Source: Paracorniculantispora psalliotae (lineage: Eukaryota > Ascomycota > Sordariomycetes > Hypocreales > Cordycipitaceae). From it: a stretch of 64,000 bases of DNA. Within the stretch, counting starts at the first letter, position 1. Each line of letters starts with the position of its first letter. The notes beneath the pieces are model-generated. The model had not been told where the DNA came from. It ran no database searches and saw nothing but the letters and a program-made list of their open reading frames with translations. Below, in pieces: positions 31,145 to 43,518 of this stretch. The translations under genes were made by a program, and so were the position numbers. The stretch spans positions 1,116,677-1,180,676 of the forward strand of contig PHFE01000029.1 of assembly GCA_002796755.1 (NCBI GenBank), in the 5' to 3' direction.

Positions 31145-34100
31145 CTAAGCCGCATCGCGGACGAGTCTCGCACCCGCCCAAGCGTAAGGATAGTTACGCT
31201 GGTACCAGTTGATGAAGCTGCGACGGCCTGCAATGCGCGGGTGCGTGGCCCACGATCCACCAAGGACAATGTTGTGCTTGCCGTCAAAGAAGTCGGACGT
31301 GTACGCAGGGTACAGCGCCATGGGCTCGAATCCTTCGTGCCTGGTGAGCGGCGAGCTTGTCCACTCCCACACACCGCCCATGCCCGCCTGCCCGGCCAGC
31401 GTGTCGCCGTTGGCTGTGACAGGCTGCGGGTGCCACGTCTTAAAGCCGACGTTGGCACCGTCGAGGTCAATGTACAGCGACGCGGGGCCGCTGCCGTTGA
31501 CCGCTGCCGCGGATGAGTTGGGCGGTGTCTCTTCCACGCCATCATTGACCAAGTGACTATATCATTTATTAGCACGCAGTTACTGTGATTTCAACTCGAA
31601 GAATACTCACGCATTTACTGCCGGAACACGGTTCGACAGCTTACTATGCATCGAAGCCTCCTTCTGTTTGTCGGCAAAGGTGTAAATGCTCTTGGCCTCC
31701 TCCATGGTCGGGATTCTGCCACCCATCCAGGCAGCGCATCCGGCCAGCTCATCGTAGGAAGCAGCCACAGGCCAGTCCAGGGCATACTTGAGAGGCACAA
31801 GACCATACACTGTACGCACAGCCTTGTCCTTCAAGTAGGGCTGCATGGGATACTCGGAGTTCGCACCGTTTAGGACGGGGCTTCCGTGGTTGGCCTCCGC
31901 GACGATGGACCAAGAAGCGGGAAGAGTGCTGTTCTTAGTGCTGTAAAGGTAGTCGGCATACTGTATCACAAAGTTAGTAACTGACTTCGGTACCGCAGCA
32001 TGGTTCGAAATCCTACTCACGTCTTCGTTGGTAATTGGTCTAGCCTTGGCCTGGAAGGCATGCACCCTTTGGGTTCGCTCAGGCTTCTCGTTGTCCCAGC
32101 CAAAGTTGACGGTAGGATCCGTTCCATTCTCGGGATCGTTGGTACCAATAGTGACAGTCTGCTCAGGAACGCCCACCCAGGCGTTGGGCACACGAGCGCG
32201 CCTCGCCGCAGCGCTGAGCTTTGCAAAGTCAGGCACAGGCGTGTGAGGGGGCGGGAGGGTCTTGTCGCTCTGCAGCATCATGTACAGCAGAGTTTCAATA
32301 TGCATGAGCTCGTGTTCAAAGGCGACCCAGATGCCGCGCGCGACGCTGCGCGGCATCTTGCTGGGGCTGCCGCCGTCGCTCTCCGCATAGAGCTTCTCGA
32401 GGCGGGCGCGCACGCGAGCCTGGTACGCGCCGATTTCGTCCACCGGCGGCCACTCGGCGGGGATTTCAGAGTGAGCGTGACAGTGTTCCGGGTTGTCCAC
32501 GTCGGGGTCGATCCCGCGCTCGAAAATGGACCAGTACGCGACCGGCTCGGTGGCAGGTGTCTCGGTAACCTTGGAAAGCTGAATATCAAGGAACGTAGGG
32601 ATATGGCCGAGGTAAAAGATGCAGGCGTTGCGCAGCTTAATAGGCTTCTCTTGGAGCTCCTGGCCAGGCAGCATGCCCTTGGTAACAATATCCCATGCCT
32701 GCCAGAGCGCTGACCAGTCCTTGAGAGTGGGCAGAACGCTTGCATACTGAGAAGGCAGAGAGCTAAACGGAATATCGGTCTTCTGAAGCAAATGGAGTCC
32801 TGTAGCGAAATTTTGTCAGTAATAGAGCCATGGGCCGGCAAGCTTGTCAGGGCACGCACCATAGTCGTCACCCCGTCGCCAGCGCTTGACTTCCTTCAGG
32901 CCAGCAATACGCCATAACTTCTCGCCGCCAAGCTGTGAATATTTGAGACTTTGCTCAATCTTCAATCTCTCTGCCTCTTTGATAGTAGCGCCGAGAATGT
33001 TGACTTCCTTGTTGGGCGACAAAAACGCTTGGTGACGACCTCCGTCCTCATCATAAATGAATTCACCAATCACCTTCCAGTCATCCAAGTTGAAGATTTC
33101 ACTGCCATAGACCGCATTGGCATGACGAAGACCATTTATAATGAATCTGGACACATTAGTTCTCGAAAGCTCTTCTTCGAAGATACGCGAAACTCACGAA
33201 TGCGTAACACCTTTCGAATCTACCAATTTTCAGTTAGTTTGGTAACACCACAACATAGGCATCATACTCACCATTGTACGCATGGCTAAATATGAGTTAG
33301 CAATATTAAAAGCGATAGAGCATGTAGAAACTGACTAGACTTTGTTTGGATCGCAGCATGAATCAATGCCAATGATGATTGCATCGCTGGGCTTGAGCAC
33401 TTGAGCGAAGCCTTGCAAAAACGTACCCGCTTCATCACGCGAGAAGTTTCCTAGCCTTTTGTTAGTTTTTCAACGGCCAGTAGGGCTATAATGCAAAGCG
33501 CACCTATGCTAGAGCCCAGGTGCATAATTGTAATGTTTCGGTCGCTATTCGCAAATTGCTTCAGCCAGTCTTTTCCGTCGTCATATGTGCCCCATAATCC
33601 ATGGCTGCGGACGTGCTTGTAGTCGGGAACCTGTAAAAGAGTACGCTGAAGCTCTTCTTCGGATAAATCAAGTGCATAGTAATCGATTGGCTTGCCGATC
33701 TTTTCGAAAGCATCAAGCAGAAGGGAGATCTTGCGCAGGTTGCTGCTATATGTTAGCGCTTGACGCGGAAGATGGATAGAGGTAAGGGAATTATTTTTGT
33801 CCTGTTTCTTACCCGCTTCCAAGCTCAACAACCATGGCATTGGCGGGAATCAGATTCGCAATCTCGGCCGCATGCTTCTTGAGGAGCTCAATTTCGTAAT
33901 TGGTGAGATAGTATTCATCCAGATATGTAATCTGATCGCAAGGTTAAGAACAAGTCCAGGTAAAGCGTTGCCGTCCAGGAAGAAGGGGAGGGGGTATTCG
34001 GGGGGGTATGGGATGCGGGATTCGCTGATCGCCAGCGACGAAGCGAGAAATTCAAAAGGGCCTTGAGCAGATGACATACATCCTCAAACAACTGCAAGCC

Positions 34101-34334
34101 CTTTTCGTCGTACAGCAGCAAAGTCGGAAGCGTGCGATGACCACTGATCGGGTTCAAGTGGTTTACAATCTCTTCTTTGAGGTTGAAATCAACCTGCTCG
34201 CCGCGAATGTCAATGATGTCAAGATGCTGCTGCGAAGGCATTTTGCGGGGCGTCGCGGCATCACCATTAGTGATGGGCAAATCGCCCGCGATAGCAATGG
34301 GTTGAGCGGCAAATGCCTCCTTGACAGCAGGCAT
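31145..34334 (-). CDS. EGT1: Egt1: ergothioneine biosynthesis, histidine methyltransferase / sulfoxide synthase fusion
   Basis: Ten exons give 863 residues: 34334-34080, 33931-33813, 33742-33504, 33450-33336, 33285-33272, 33219-33198, 33146-32860, 32799-32021, 31960-31611 and 31556-31145. Exons 5 and 6 are only 14 and 22 nt and encode HAYN and DSKGVTH. The N-terminal half is an EgtD-type SAM methyltransferase (VELGSGNLRK at about 119-128, LGSSIGNFSRDEA at about 200) that trimethylates histidine to hercynine. The second half is EgtB-like: a DinB-type bundle with the iron-binding HX3HXE motif HELMHIE at about 513-519, then a formylglycine-enzyme-like domain with GGVWEWTSSPL, NIVLGGSWATHPR and INWYQRNYPYAWAGARL. 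It attaches cysteine to hercynine as a sulfoxide. Length and order match fungal Egt1. The start at 34334 gives MPAVKEAF; an upstream in-frame Met is less likely. Confidence 0.95.
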
Positions 34335-35895
34335 ATTGGCGAAGATGGAAAAAAGACAGAGAGTTGGAGTTTGATGGTAGTTGGGGGAGCTGGGCAGTGT
34401 AATATAGAAGTCGCAGCAGGGAGCTTTAATCGACAAGATGCGACAAAATGATGATGTTAGATTGGTTGGTAATCTAGATGGGCAAAGTCTCCAGAAAGCC
34501 TAAAGCCGGTGGAAACACTGCAAAGCTCTACCGTTCACGCACCTGCTGCTTCGGACCTAAAAGAGACAAGCTACGTAGTTCTCCACCGTGCCACCACTAC
34601 ATTGTCTTTACCAAGAATCCGGCGGACAGTTTCCGCAAAACCAAAGTATCTTTCACGGTGGATGTAGGTATTCTAGACCATAACTAGTGAACCTGAGAGC
34701 TCCCCGCCACCACCACGACGCCGCATAAAACCAGGACGAATGCTAGCTGCCACTGTACCTGGATTCCACACCTGGCACGCCCAGTCCGGCACAAAGACGG
34801 GCGATCGCCAATGAGCGTCGCGCTCTCGGCATCTCCAAGACCGTCGCTGAGCGGAGCATCGACACACCTCTCAGTGGGCTCGGATGCAGGCGGGGTTTTT
34901 GCTCCTTTGGAATCATGCTGTTGCGAGAAACCCGTCGAAGCAAAAACCGCATGGGTCCGGCTCTTGCTCGCCGTTGGCTGGAAGCGGGGGAGGAGGGGGC
35001 AAGGAGGAGGAAGCTAACACGCCCTGCGCAACTCCCGGGATCGTGTCGTCACCCTCCGTGGCCTGTTGAGGAGGTCCATTTGTCAATGCGCCGCCGCCAC
35101 GCCACCACATGCGAATGCAGAGTTATAAGACGGGTGCGGCCACTTTTACAAAAAATGCGGCTGGAACTAAAAAAGGCGCATGTGTAACATATTGTGAAGG
35201 GGAAGATAAGCGGGCAAGTTCAACAGCACATGCGAAACATATCCAGGCGGGATATTGTGATAAGATCAATGATGCACACTTGTCGCGCATAGCCCAACGG
35301 GTCCCAGTTTGTCGTGGAGGCGAGTGACGGCGACGAGCTGCCGATCATAGAGCTATTGCAAATAGAGCACCATGCCCCAAAGAAAGACAAATGCGCCAAG
35401 TAATCCAGCAAGCCATTGACGCTATTTTGGGGTGACACAACAGAAGTCGCTGTTAAAATATAGCTCGCCTCACAATGTATATTCATCTATTTGTGAGCAC
35501 CGTAGCAGGTTTTGGCTGATTTGTGCTTGCTCTTTGGACAAGAAACAAGATGATCACTTTGGCGTATACGCTGAAGTTTGTGCAGCCACTTTCTAGAAAT
35601 CCACAGGGTATACCACATAACCATTCGGTTACCGTCCTGCAGCGCCCCGTGTAAACCCGAAAAACTTCCTGTAATAATAAGACCGGGACAGCTGCACAGC
35701 GCATGCCTTTGCATGGAGCTGATCAGCTAGCGCGATCTCGTAGCCAGCGGGTACGCATCTCAACTTTGCTAGCTTAAAGTTGTGTCGAATGCGCTCAGCC
35801 AGCAGGTTTTCAAGCTTGCATAATATATGTCAATTTAAAATAGTCTAGCAAATTTATTTACAGAAAAGAATTCGCAGTATTCGCAGTAAATCATC
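34335..35895. other. Intergenic region between Egt1 and the amidase gene
   Basis: No gene supported over 1.56 kb. Several short frames on both strands overlap each other. The Egt1 promoter lies at the left end. The right 150 bases before the amidase stop are AT-rich. Confidence 0.5.
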
Positions 35896-37750
35896 TCAGG
35901 CTGCGAGAGCTTGTAGGACACGATCGGTCATGCCCAGCACCTTCTCCTCTTCCAGCCGACGACCAACCAGCTGAAGGCTGACAGGCATGCCGTCGAGCAG
36001 GTCTGCGTCATACTGTGCATTAATTGCCTCGCATGTGTCGCTCCAAGCCTCATAATCTTCGGCAATAATATCCACGTTTTTGTCTACGGCTAGCCCGGTC
36101 GGGAAAGAGACCGCCGACACGTCCAGAATATTAAATATGGCAGTGTATGCGACTAAAACGCGAAGAGTCAGTATACATGGTTGGAATAGACAAGAAAAAT
36201 TAAGTAATAACTTACCATGCCTTGTACTGCTGTGCTTATGCGTCACGTAAGGCATTGTTGGCAGCAACAGTGCATCCAAGCCAGCTTGGTTCCAAAGATC
36301 CAAATTCGCATTCTGGAATGCTGTTCTCTCCATCTGCAGATTCCAGAGATCGTAGACGCTCATGGGTTGTGCGTCTCTGTATGCATCCATCTCAGGTCGC
36401 CACGGCTCGCCCGTACGCTCGAGCTCTTTGCGAATAGCAACGGCACCGTCCGCGACAAAGAACTTGCCAATCATAGTTAGGCTCTGCAGCATATCCGTCG
36501 GTCGCCAGTCGACCACGTCGTGACCTGCAAGTAGCAGTTTTTCGACAGTTTGTCGCAAAGCGCGAGCAACGGGAGGTGTCGGCTGTACAAGAGTGTCGTC
36601 CCACATGACGCCAATTTTGAGTTTCTTGGGCAACTCGACCGCTTTCCAAGGAAGGGGGAGGCACTTGGCATCACGTAGCCAAGGTTGACTCTGTATCACA
36701 GCCTTGCTGTACATGGTTATATCCTCTAGTGTACGCGCCATAGGGCCGTTGACCGACATGACACCCTCTTGCCCAGGCATACCCGAGCGGCAGTCACGAA
36801 CGGGAAACCGGCCGCCAGATGGACGGAGCGTGAATATCCCAGTGCATGCAGCGGGGATACGGAGGGAGCCGCCTGTGGGATATGGTTAGAATTTGTCGAC
36901 GAATAAGAAAATAGTTTGCAGAAGCTGCTTACCGATATCAGTTCCGACACCAATAGGGCTACCCTTCATCACCAGTAAGGCCGACTCGCCACCCGAACTA
37001 CCACCGCTTGTTGTCTGTCTATTTCTCGGATTTAGAGTGCGGCCAAAGACGTTGTTGATGGTCTCGGCGATCATCATGGCGGTGGGAACATTGGTTTTGA
37101 CGTAAAAGACGGCACCTGCGTCTTCCAAAACCTTGGCGAGCGTAGAATCGACTTCCGCAGCATCGCCAACATGCGACGAAAATCCGACGGTGGAATCCAG
37201 ACCTGCGAGCTTGAAGTTGTCCTTGAGAGAGATGGGCAGGCCATGAAGTGGCCCGACGGGCTTACCCGTCTTGGCGAACTCGGCGTCGCGAGCGCGGGCA
37301 GTGGCGAGGGCGCGTTCAAAGCAAGTCTCTGAGAGGCAATTGACCTATCCAACGTGTTAGTCAAAATAAAAATCTGGAAAAATGATTCGGATGACCTACT
37401 AGTTGATGCGCGGCGGCTGCGCGCTTGCAAAATGCACGAGTAACAGTCTCGGAGCTCAGCTCTCCGGCGGCCAACTTGGAGACGAGCTGCGCCGCCGTCT
37501 GTTCAGTGATCTCCAGCTCCTCCTGGGTGAACCAGCCAGACGTGGCCGGCCAGGATGTGACGTCGTCTTGCGAGTCCGGGGGCAGCAGGTCTGCGGGTAC
37601 CTTCCATTCTTTTGGAATAGAGGCGTTGAGAAGAGCTCTCTTCTGAGCGCTGATATTCTCCCACCTTGGTGCCGGACTTTCAGCGGCATCGCGGCCGTCC
37701 ACCTTGGCGGGGAGGACGTACGTATGCTTGGATTCGGCAACAGTGCCCAT
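35896..37750 (-). CDS. Amidase-signature hydrolase (acetamidase / fatty-acid-amide-hydrolase-like)
   Basis: Four exons give 558 residues: 37750-37400, 37344-36933, 36872-36216 and 36152-35896. The amidase-signature catalytic triad is visible: Lys158 in GLPISLKDNFK, the cis-Ser in TTSGGSSGGESALL (about 233-234), and nucleophile Ser257 in GTDIGGSLRIPAA. C-terminal family blocks are ALLLPTMPYVTHKH and DGMPVSLQLVGRR. The enzyme should hydrolyse a carboxamide; fungal relatives include acetamidases used for nitrogen and amidases acting on indole- or fatty-acid amides. No signal peptide or membrane segment is evident. The third intron (36215-36153) joins RH to VAYTAIFNILDV in frame. Confidence 0.92.
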
Positions 37751-38982
37751 GCTGTAAAAGAACAGAGATAGGCCAAAAATAACAGAAAACTTGGAAACAA
37801 GGAGCGAATAAAGATACTAGAATGTGAATAATGGGAAAATGTGATGACAGGCTGTAGATGAACTGTTCATCGGACATGGTTTCCCCCGCAAATACCGATA
37901 CCGGCTTCCGCCGGGCTGATAAACGCCATCGTGGGGGCGCGTGGCAATTCCGCAGTGCTCAAGCTAGCGGCAATTGAACCCGGGGAAGTACCCAGATGCC
38001 GTTTTGTCTAAATTTCCATAATGATATAAACTGGAAGTATCAGGATGCGTGCAAATGGCTGTTGAAAATCTGTACTGCTATGGTTGGTTGTACAAGTCTA
38101 AATCATATTTCCGTGGAGACTTGCTATAAAATAGAATGCATACTACCACCTGGGAGAGCTTCATCCAGTTGACATAATTACATCTGCGTACCGTACCTGC
38201 ACTGCCGAAGGGTATTCTTTAAATTCCGAGACACGTCTTGATTCTCATCTCTCTGCATTACTCCTGCGTCATCCGCTTTCCGCATTGTTTCTGCGTCATC
38301 CTCCGTAGCGCATGCTCCAGAGGTACCGGTCAAGTTCCAACGCTCATAAGAAGACTTGCCCTCAGCCCCTACACATTTTTATGTCTACCAAACGAAGCGA
38401 AATCATTTCGCGATATCGGAGCATTTTTTATTACCAATATCGCAACCTGGACTGTTTCCGCGGCCTCTAACTCAAAGAGCCGATCCTTGGGGTTCTTTCC
38501 GCCTGTAAGTTCTGCGCCCTCTGTTCTTAGCTGAATTCGGATTGTGGCGCGCTCACTGGCAGCTAGTCCGCTTACCCAGCTCCCAGCGCTCCCTGCTAGG
38601 CTCCGAGGCGCGGCAGGATACAAGCAACTGGCAGCTGAGAAAATCCGTCGGACCAAAGACCGCGTTTTTGTCTCCTTTCCATCCATCCAACTACACCTCT
38701 AAACTCAATATTCCGCCTCTAATCAGCACCAGCAAAACAGGGTGTCGAGCAGTGACGCACAAGAGCATGCTCCATCGGCTCCAGTGAAAGCTAACTTTAG
38801 CACAACCGTCTTCTCCACACAGAGGCCCCAGAAGTGGCATCCGGCAGGTCTGCGCAGCTTTCGCTCTCTCAAACCACAGCGGCTTTTGCTTCAGGATTGG
38901 CTATCGAATATCTTGTCGGGGCTTCTTAGCGATTGGTGCTCCGTGGCGACCGCCCTTGCACACGTCACTCAGCTGAACAACC
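37751..38982. other. Intergenic region, divergent amidase and MFS promoters
   Basis: A 1.2-kb spacer between two divergently transcribed genes. No gene is supported. The pyrimidine-rich stretch at about 38640-38740 is a plausible leader region for the MFS gene. Confidence 0.5.
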
Positions 38983-40575
38983 ATGGCTGCAGGCGGGAGG
39001 ATCAAGAATTATTTCCACAACGTCTATCAGCCTGGTGAGCGCGTGCTCATTCAGAAAATCGACTTTTTCATTCTCACATTTTGCTGTTTGAGTTACTTTG
39101 TCAATTATGTATGTATCTGCTGTTCAATTCTGATTTCACGTACTCTTTACTAACAAGACGCAGCTTGATCGCAGTAATCTCAACAATGCCTACGTTTCGG
39201 GGATGAAGGATGAGCTGGGGTTTGTCGGGGATCAGTTGACCCAGATCAATACATGCTTCACAGTTGGGTAAGTTGGAACTGCCAATCTCGTATGTACAAT
39301 GCTAACGGACGAAGATATGTCGTCGGACAAATACCCTCTAATTTATCTCTGCATTATATCAAGCCACGCATTTGGTTCCCCCTTATGATGGTGCTTTGGG
39401 GTGGACTTACCATGGTCACGGCGTCGGCGCAGAAACCACAATCCATCATGGCCATCCGTTTCTTCCAAGGCATCTGCGAAGCTTCCACTTTTGTCGGCAC
39501 ACACTACATTCTCGGAGCATGGTATACAGAGCGCGAACTGGGCAAGCGCAGCGGCATCTTCACCTCATCAGGTCTGGCTGGCACCATGATTGGTGGCTTC
39601 ATCCAGACGGGACTCAATAGAAGCCTGGACGGCCGAGGCGGTCTAAGCGGTTGGCGCTGGCTGTTCATTATTGACGGGCTAATTACAATACCGGTCGCGA
39701 TATACGGCTTCATCTTCTTCCCCGATACACCACAGACAACACAAGCATTTTACTTGACGGAAGACGAGAAGGCGCTTGCCAGATCACGAATCCCAAAGTC
39801 GACAGCAGAAGAGCAGTCCCCTATGACTCTGGCCTTTGTGAAAAAGGTGCTCACATCGTGGTACTGGTGGGGATTCGTCATGCTCTGGGTCATCGCTGGC
39901 GAAACAGAGTCGTTCAGTAGCAACGCGCTCCTCGCATTGTACATGCAGAAGCATCCCGTCAACAAGTACACCAAAGCCCAGCTCAACGACTATCCGACCG
40001 GTGTGCCGGCTGTGGGCATCGTATCTACGCTGTTCTGGGCCACGCTGACTGATTTCCTGGGCGGCAAGCGCTATTTGGTCGGTTATTGGATTGGTATCAC
40101 TGGTATAGCCACGTCCATCATGATTTTGGTCGCTTCAAGGAACCCTACCAGCTCCACGTCCACGTCCGTTGTCTTTGCGGCGTATTATTGGGCTGGTTCT
40201 GTATACGCGTGCCAAGCAACGTTTTTCGCATGGTGCAATGACGCCATGCGATACGAGCAGTCCGTTTTCCGAGGTGTGGTTCTCGCCGGTATGAACCTAG
40301 GAAACAATGCTGTAAATGCCTGGTGGATTCTCATCTTTTACGGTGCGTCGCGGGCGCCTTGGTTTATCGTGAGTTCTTTTTTCCCTCTGTTTTCAAGCAC
40401 CTAATGTTTTGCTAACCCTGAGTTACAGCGCGGTATGTGGGCAATGATTGGATGCTCAATCGCACTAATTATCTGGAGCGCTGGTCTTTCTTACATGGCT
40501 CGCAAGCATCGACGTCCCAATCCGGTAGACAGCGTGGAGGTGCACGAAGCCGCGCTGCACAAGGCCGATAATTAA
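38983..40575 (+). CDS. MFS permease of the anion:cation symporter family (Dal5/pantothenate-transporter-like)
   Basis: Four exons give 476 residues: 38983-39108, 39164-39267, 39315-40368 and 40429-40575. The start MAAGGRIKNYFHNVYQPGE precedes TM1. The MFS signature regions of the ACS group are present: YLDRSNLNNAYVSGMKDELG (TM1 and loop 1), VGYVVGQIPSNL, RFFQGICEASTFVGTHYILGAWYT (TM4), RSGIFTSSGLAGTMIGGFIQ, GWRWLFIIDGLITIPVAIYGFIFFPDTP, and a second half with another six likely segments. Fungal relatives import vitamins (pantothenate, biotin, nicotinate) or allantoate. The DRSN motif and the FF-PDTP end of the first half are typical. The substrate is unassigned; pantothenate-like is a guess from similarity to Liz1-type proteins. 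The ending is cytoplasmic and charged. Confidence 0.9.
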
Positions 40576-40867
40576 GTACCAATCAATTATTTATAGTTTC
40601 TCGATATTCAAATGATTTTCTATAAAATTTCCTCCAAATATTAAATGACTCATCTGGTCTGCTGGTCGCGTTGCGGGATTGCCCGAGATAGTTCCCCTGA
40701 AGCCTCAGAAAATAGGCACACAGCCGCGAGAAAAAGTTGCTTTGCGGGTTCCCACTTTGGGACTTCTGCCGCCCCGTCATCTCGCAAAACCGTGACTCGT
40801 ATGCCTCTCTCGTCAATACGTCAATCAACATGACAGAATAAAGTCACTCAACTCATCTCACATCGCA

Positions 40868-43126
40868 ATGTCCAGCCTTTTACCGTGGACCGTGTCGGTC
40901 GCGCGACAGCAAGGTAGGATCGCGCTGCAGCGATCGCCCACCTCGCAGGCTGCGACCAGATCTATCGGCACCAATACAGGGGTCCAATCGCATCAAAAAC
41001 GCCATATCCAGTCCAATTCCAGCTCCAAATGGCAATCCTCGTCAATTGGCCACGTCAGAAGCGCAGTGGTCGTAGCGCGCATGAGCGCTTCGCCTTGCGC
41101 CGCATCTGCGCCATCGAGGGCATTCAGCACTTCTCCTCGTGGTCAAGCCGCTGCCAAAAACGACAAGAAGAAGGCCGCCAAAAGAGACGAGATTGAGGAG
41201 GATGACATTCCCGAAGAAGTCGAAGCCAAGAAGGATGTAACAGTGCCAAAGAACGCCGCTGCACTCTCAAAAAATGAACCAGGCGCGGACAACTCAACCG
41301 GTGGTCTCTTGCGCCTCCTGAGCATCGCACGCCCTGAAGCCAAGCCTCTTGGTCTTGCAACTGCCTTCCTCGCCGTCTCCGCAACTATCACAATGACCAT
41401 TCCCTACGCTGTTGGCCGGATTATTGACGCTGCTGGCAAGGCTGGTATGGTCGAGGTCGCTGGTCACTCCTTCACCCTGACACAGTTCATCCTGGGCATG
41501 GGCACAGTGCTCACGATTGGCTCTGCCGCATCGTTTACGCGCAACATTATGATGCGCATCATTGGCGAGCGAGTGATATCCAAATTGCGCTCTCGCCTGT
41601 ATCGCCGCACATATACTCAGGACGCCGAATTCTTTGACGTCAACCCCGTTGGTGACTTAATTTCTCGATTGGGATCTGATGTCAATATCGTGGGTGACTC
41701 GGTGACTACCAGCGTCACCTATGCCCTGCGATCCACCTTTAATACTATTGCCGGTATCTCAATCATGTTGTGGACGAGCGCGAAGCTTACGATGCTGATG
41801 CTGGTCATCCTGCCACCCATGGCGATCGGCTCCCTGATTTACGGTCGCTTTGTCGAAAAGATGAGCAAGCGCATCCAGAAGAATCTTGGCCAACTGACAA
41901 AAATTGCAGAGGAGAGACTAGGCAACGTCAAGACGAGCCAGGCTTTTGTCGGCGAGCGCCAAGAGGTGCATCGCTACAACAACCAGATTCGCAAGGTCTT
42001 TGCGCTGCGAAAGCGAGAAGGCATTGTGACCTCTACCTTTAACACCTCAACGCTCTGGTGTGGCAACATTTCATTCCTCATCATGCTCACGGTTGGCAAC
42101 AGCTTCATTCAGTCTGGGGCCATGACCACTGGCGACCTGACAGCCTTTGTCATGTATGCCATGTTTGCCGGTACGGGTATGATGGATTTCTTCTACACAT
42201 ACACAGAAATCATGCGTGGTTCCGGAGCGGCCCAGCGACTTTTCGAACTAGAGGATAAGAAGCCTCGCATCCCCCAGAGTGGAGGTAAACGTATCCTTTC
42301 TGCGCAAGGCAATGTCACTTTCGCCAATGTACACTTTGCATACCCGACACGACCAGATGCCAAGATCTTTAACGGTCTCAATTTCGAGATCCCTTCGGGC
42401 AGCAATGCCTGCATCGTTGGCCCCTCAGGTCGCGGCAAGTCCACCATCGGCACCCTGCTGCAGCGCTTCTACGATCCTGTCACCGGCACCATTACCATTG
42501 ACGGCGAAGACATTTCCAAGATGAGCGTCAAGTCGCTCCGCCGCCGTATCGGCGTCGTCGCGCAGGAGCCCGTGCTCTTCTCCGGCACCATTGCCGAGAA
42601 CATTGCGTACGGTGTACCTGGCGCAACCGAGGAGGAGATTATGCACGCCGCCCGCGTGGCCAACTGCAACTTTATCGCCAACCTGCCCAAGGGCCTGGAG
42701 ACGCAGGTCGGCGCGCGCGGCTCGCAGCTCTCCGGCGGCCAGAAGCAGCGCGTGGCGATTGCGCGCGCGGTGCTCAAGCGCCCGGACATTCTCATCCTCG
42801 ACGAGGCGACGTCGGCCCTGGACGCCGAGTCGGAGACGCTGGTCAACCAGGCGCTGGGCAAGCTTTTTGAGGGCAACATGACGACCATTTCGATCGCGCA
42901 CCGCCTGTCCACGATTGAAAAGGCGGATCTTCTGATTGTGCTCAATGCAGACGGCGAGGTGGCCGAGATTGGCAACTACAGGCAGTTGTCGGCGGACAAG
43001 GATAGCGAGTTTAGCAAACTGATGGAGAACCAGATGCGCTCGCCTATGAGCAAGCCGGCAGAGGATGTTGAGACTATCATGGTCGACGAAGAGGCAGTGG
43101 AGGAGGCCAAAAAGCGAGAGATTTGA
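40868..43126 (+). CDS. Mitochondrial ABC-B half-transporter, Mdl1-like
   Basis: A single exon of 752 residues. The first 110 residues are rich in Ser, Arg and Gln without acids, as in a mitochondrial presequence, and are followed by a charged K/E linker. The transmembrane domain (about 140-440) begins LLRLLSIARPEAKPLGLATAFL. The nucleotide-binding domain has Walker A GPSGRGKST at about 518-526, signature QLSGGQKQR, Walker B ILILDEATSALD and H-loop SIAHRLSTIEKAD. One TMD-NBD unit with a presequence matches Mdl1, an inner-membrane exporter of peptides from mitochondrial proteolysis that acts as a homodimer. An Arg occupies the Walker A position where Ser, Cys or Gly is more common. That substitution is conservative for the loop and is not evidence of inactivity. 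Confidence 0.9.
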   Translation: MSSLLPWTVSVARQQGRIALQRSPTSQAATRSIGTNTGVQSHQKRHIQSNSSSKWQSSSIGHVRSAVVVARMSASPCAASAPSRAFSTSPRGQAAAKNDKKKAAKRDEIEEDDIPEEVEAKKDVTVPKNAAALSKNEPGADNSTGGLLRLLSIARPEAKPLGLATAFLAVSATITMTIPYAVGRIIDAAGKAGMVEVAGHSFTLTQFILGMGTVLTIGSAASFTRNIMMRIIGERVISKLRSRLYRRTYTQDAEFFDVNPVGDLISRLGSDVNIVGDSVTTSVTYALRSTFNTIAGISIMLWTSAKLTMLMLVILPPMAIGSLIYGRFVEKMSKRIQKNLGQLTKIAEERLGNVKTSQAFVGERQEVHRYNNQIRKVFALRKREGIVTSTFNTSTLWCGNISFLIMLTVGNSFIQSGAMTTGDLTAFVMYAMFAGTGMMDFFYTYTEIMRGSGAAQRLFELEDKKPRIPQSGGKRILSAQGNVTFANVHFAYPTRPDAKIFNGLNFEIPSGSNACIVGPSGRGKSTIGTLLQRFYDPVTGTITIDGEDISKMSVKSLRRRIGVVAQEPVLFSGTIAENIAYGVPGATEEEIMHAARVANCNFIANLPKGLETQVGARGSQLSGGQKQRVAIARAVLKRPDILILDEATSALDAESETLVNQALGKLFEGNMTTISIAHRLSTIEKADLLIVLNADGEVAEIGNYRQLSADKDSEFSKLMENQMRSPMSKPAEDVETIMVDEEAVEEAKKREI

Positions 43127-43518
43127 ATCTAAGAAAACCAGCTGTACGTTGTTTTATTATTGTTTTTTTTTCCTGTATACTAGTTTCTTCAGCAGCGGTA
43201 GACCAATCGCATCTTTTTTCTAGCCGCGTCAGTTGCCCAGCCACAACAGACACATTTACCAAAAGTAGTGGCCCTTCCCTTAGCAAGGCGGAATTGACTT
43301 CCAGTTACGCCCGTCACACAAGTTTCTTTGTCTTACCCCAGCCTGTCAGTCGGCCTCGCTATGAAAGGGTTGGTGGGGCGCAGTCGCGGCACCGCTCAAA
43401 AGTTCCTTTGTCGCCTGCGCAGCCCTCTGCTTCTTTTTCTGTCTACCGCCTTAATTTACAAGGCATTTTATTCTACCAACATTGACTCTCATTCATCCTC
43501 AACTAATCTCGTGACGAA

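Noticed and set aside
31981..32020. GGTTCGAAATCC resembling a tRNA B-box
   Set aside because: It lies inside an Egt1 intron and no acceptor stem or A-box can be folded around it; no tRNA gene was found in the window.
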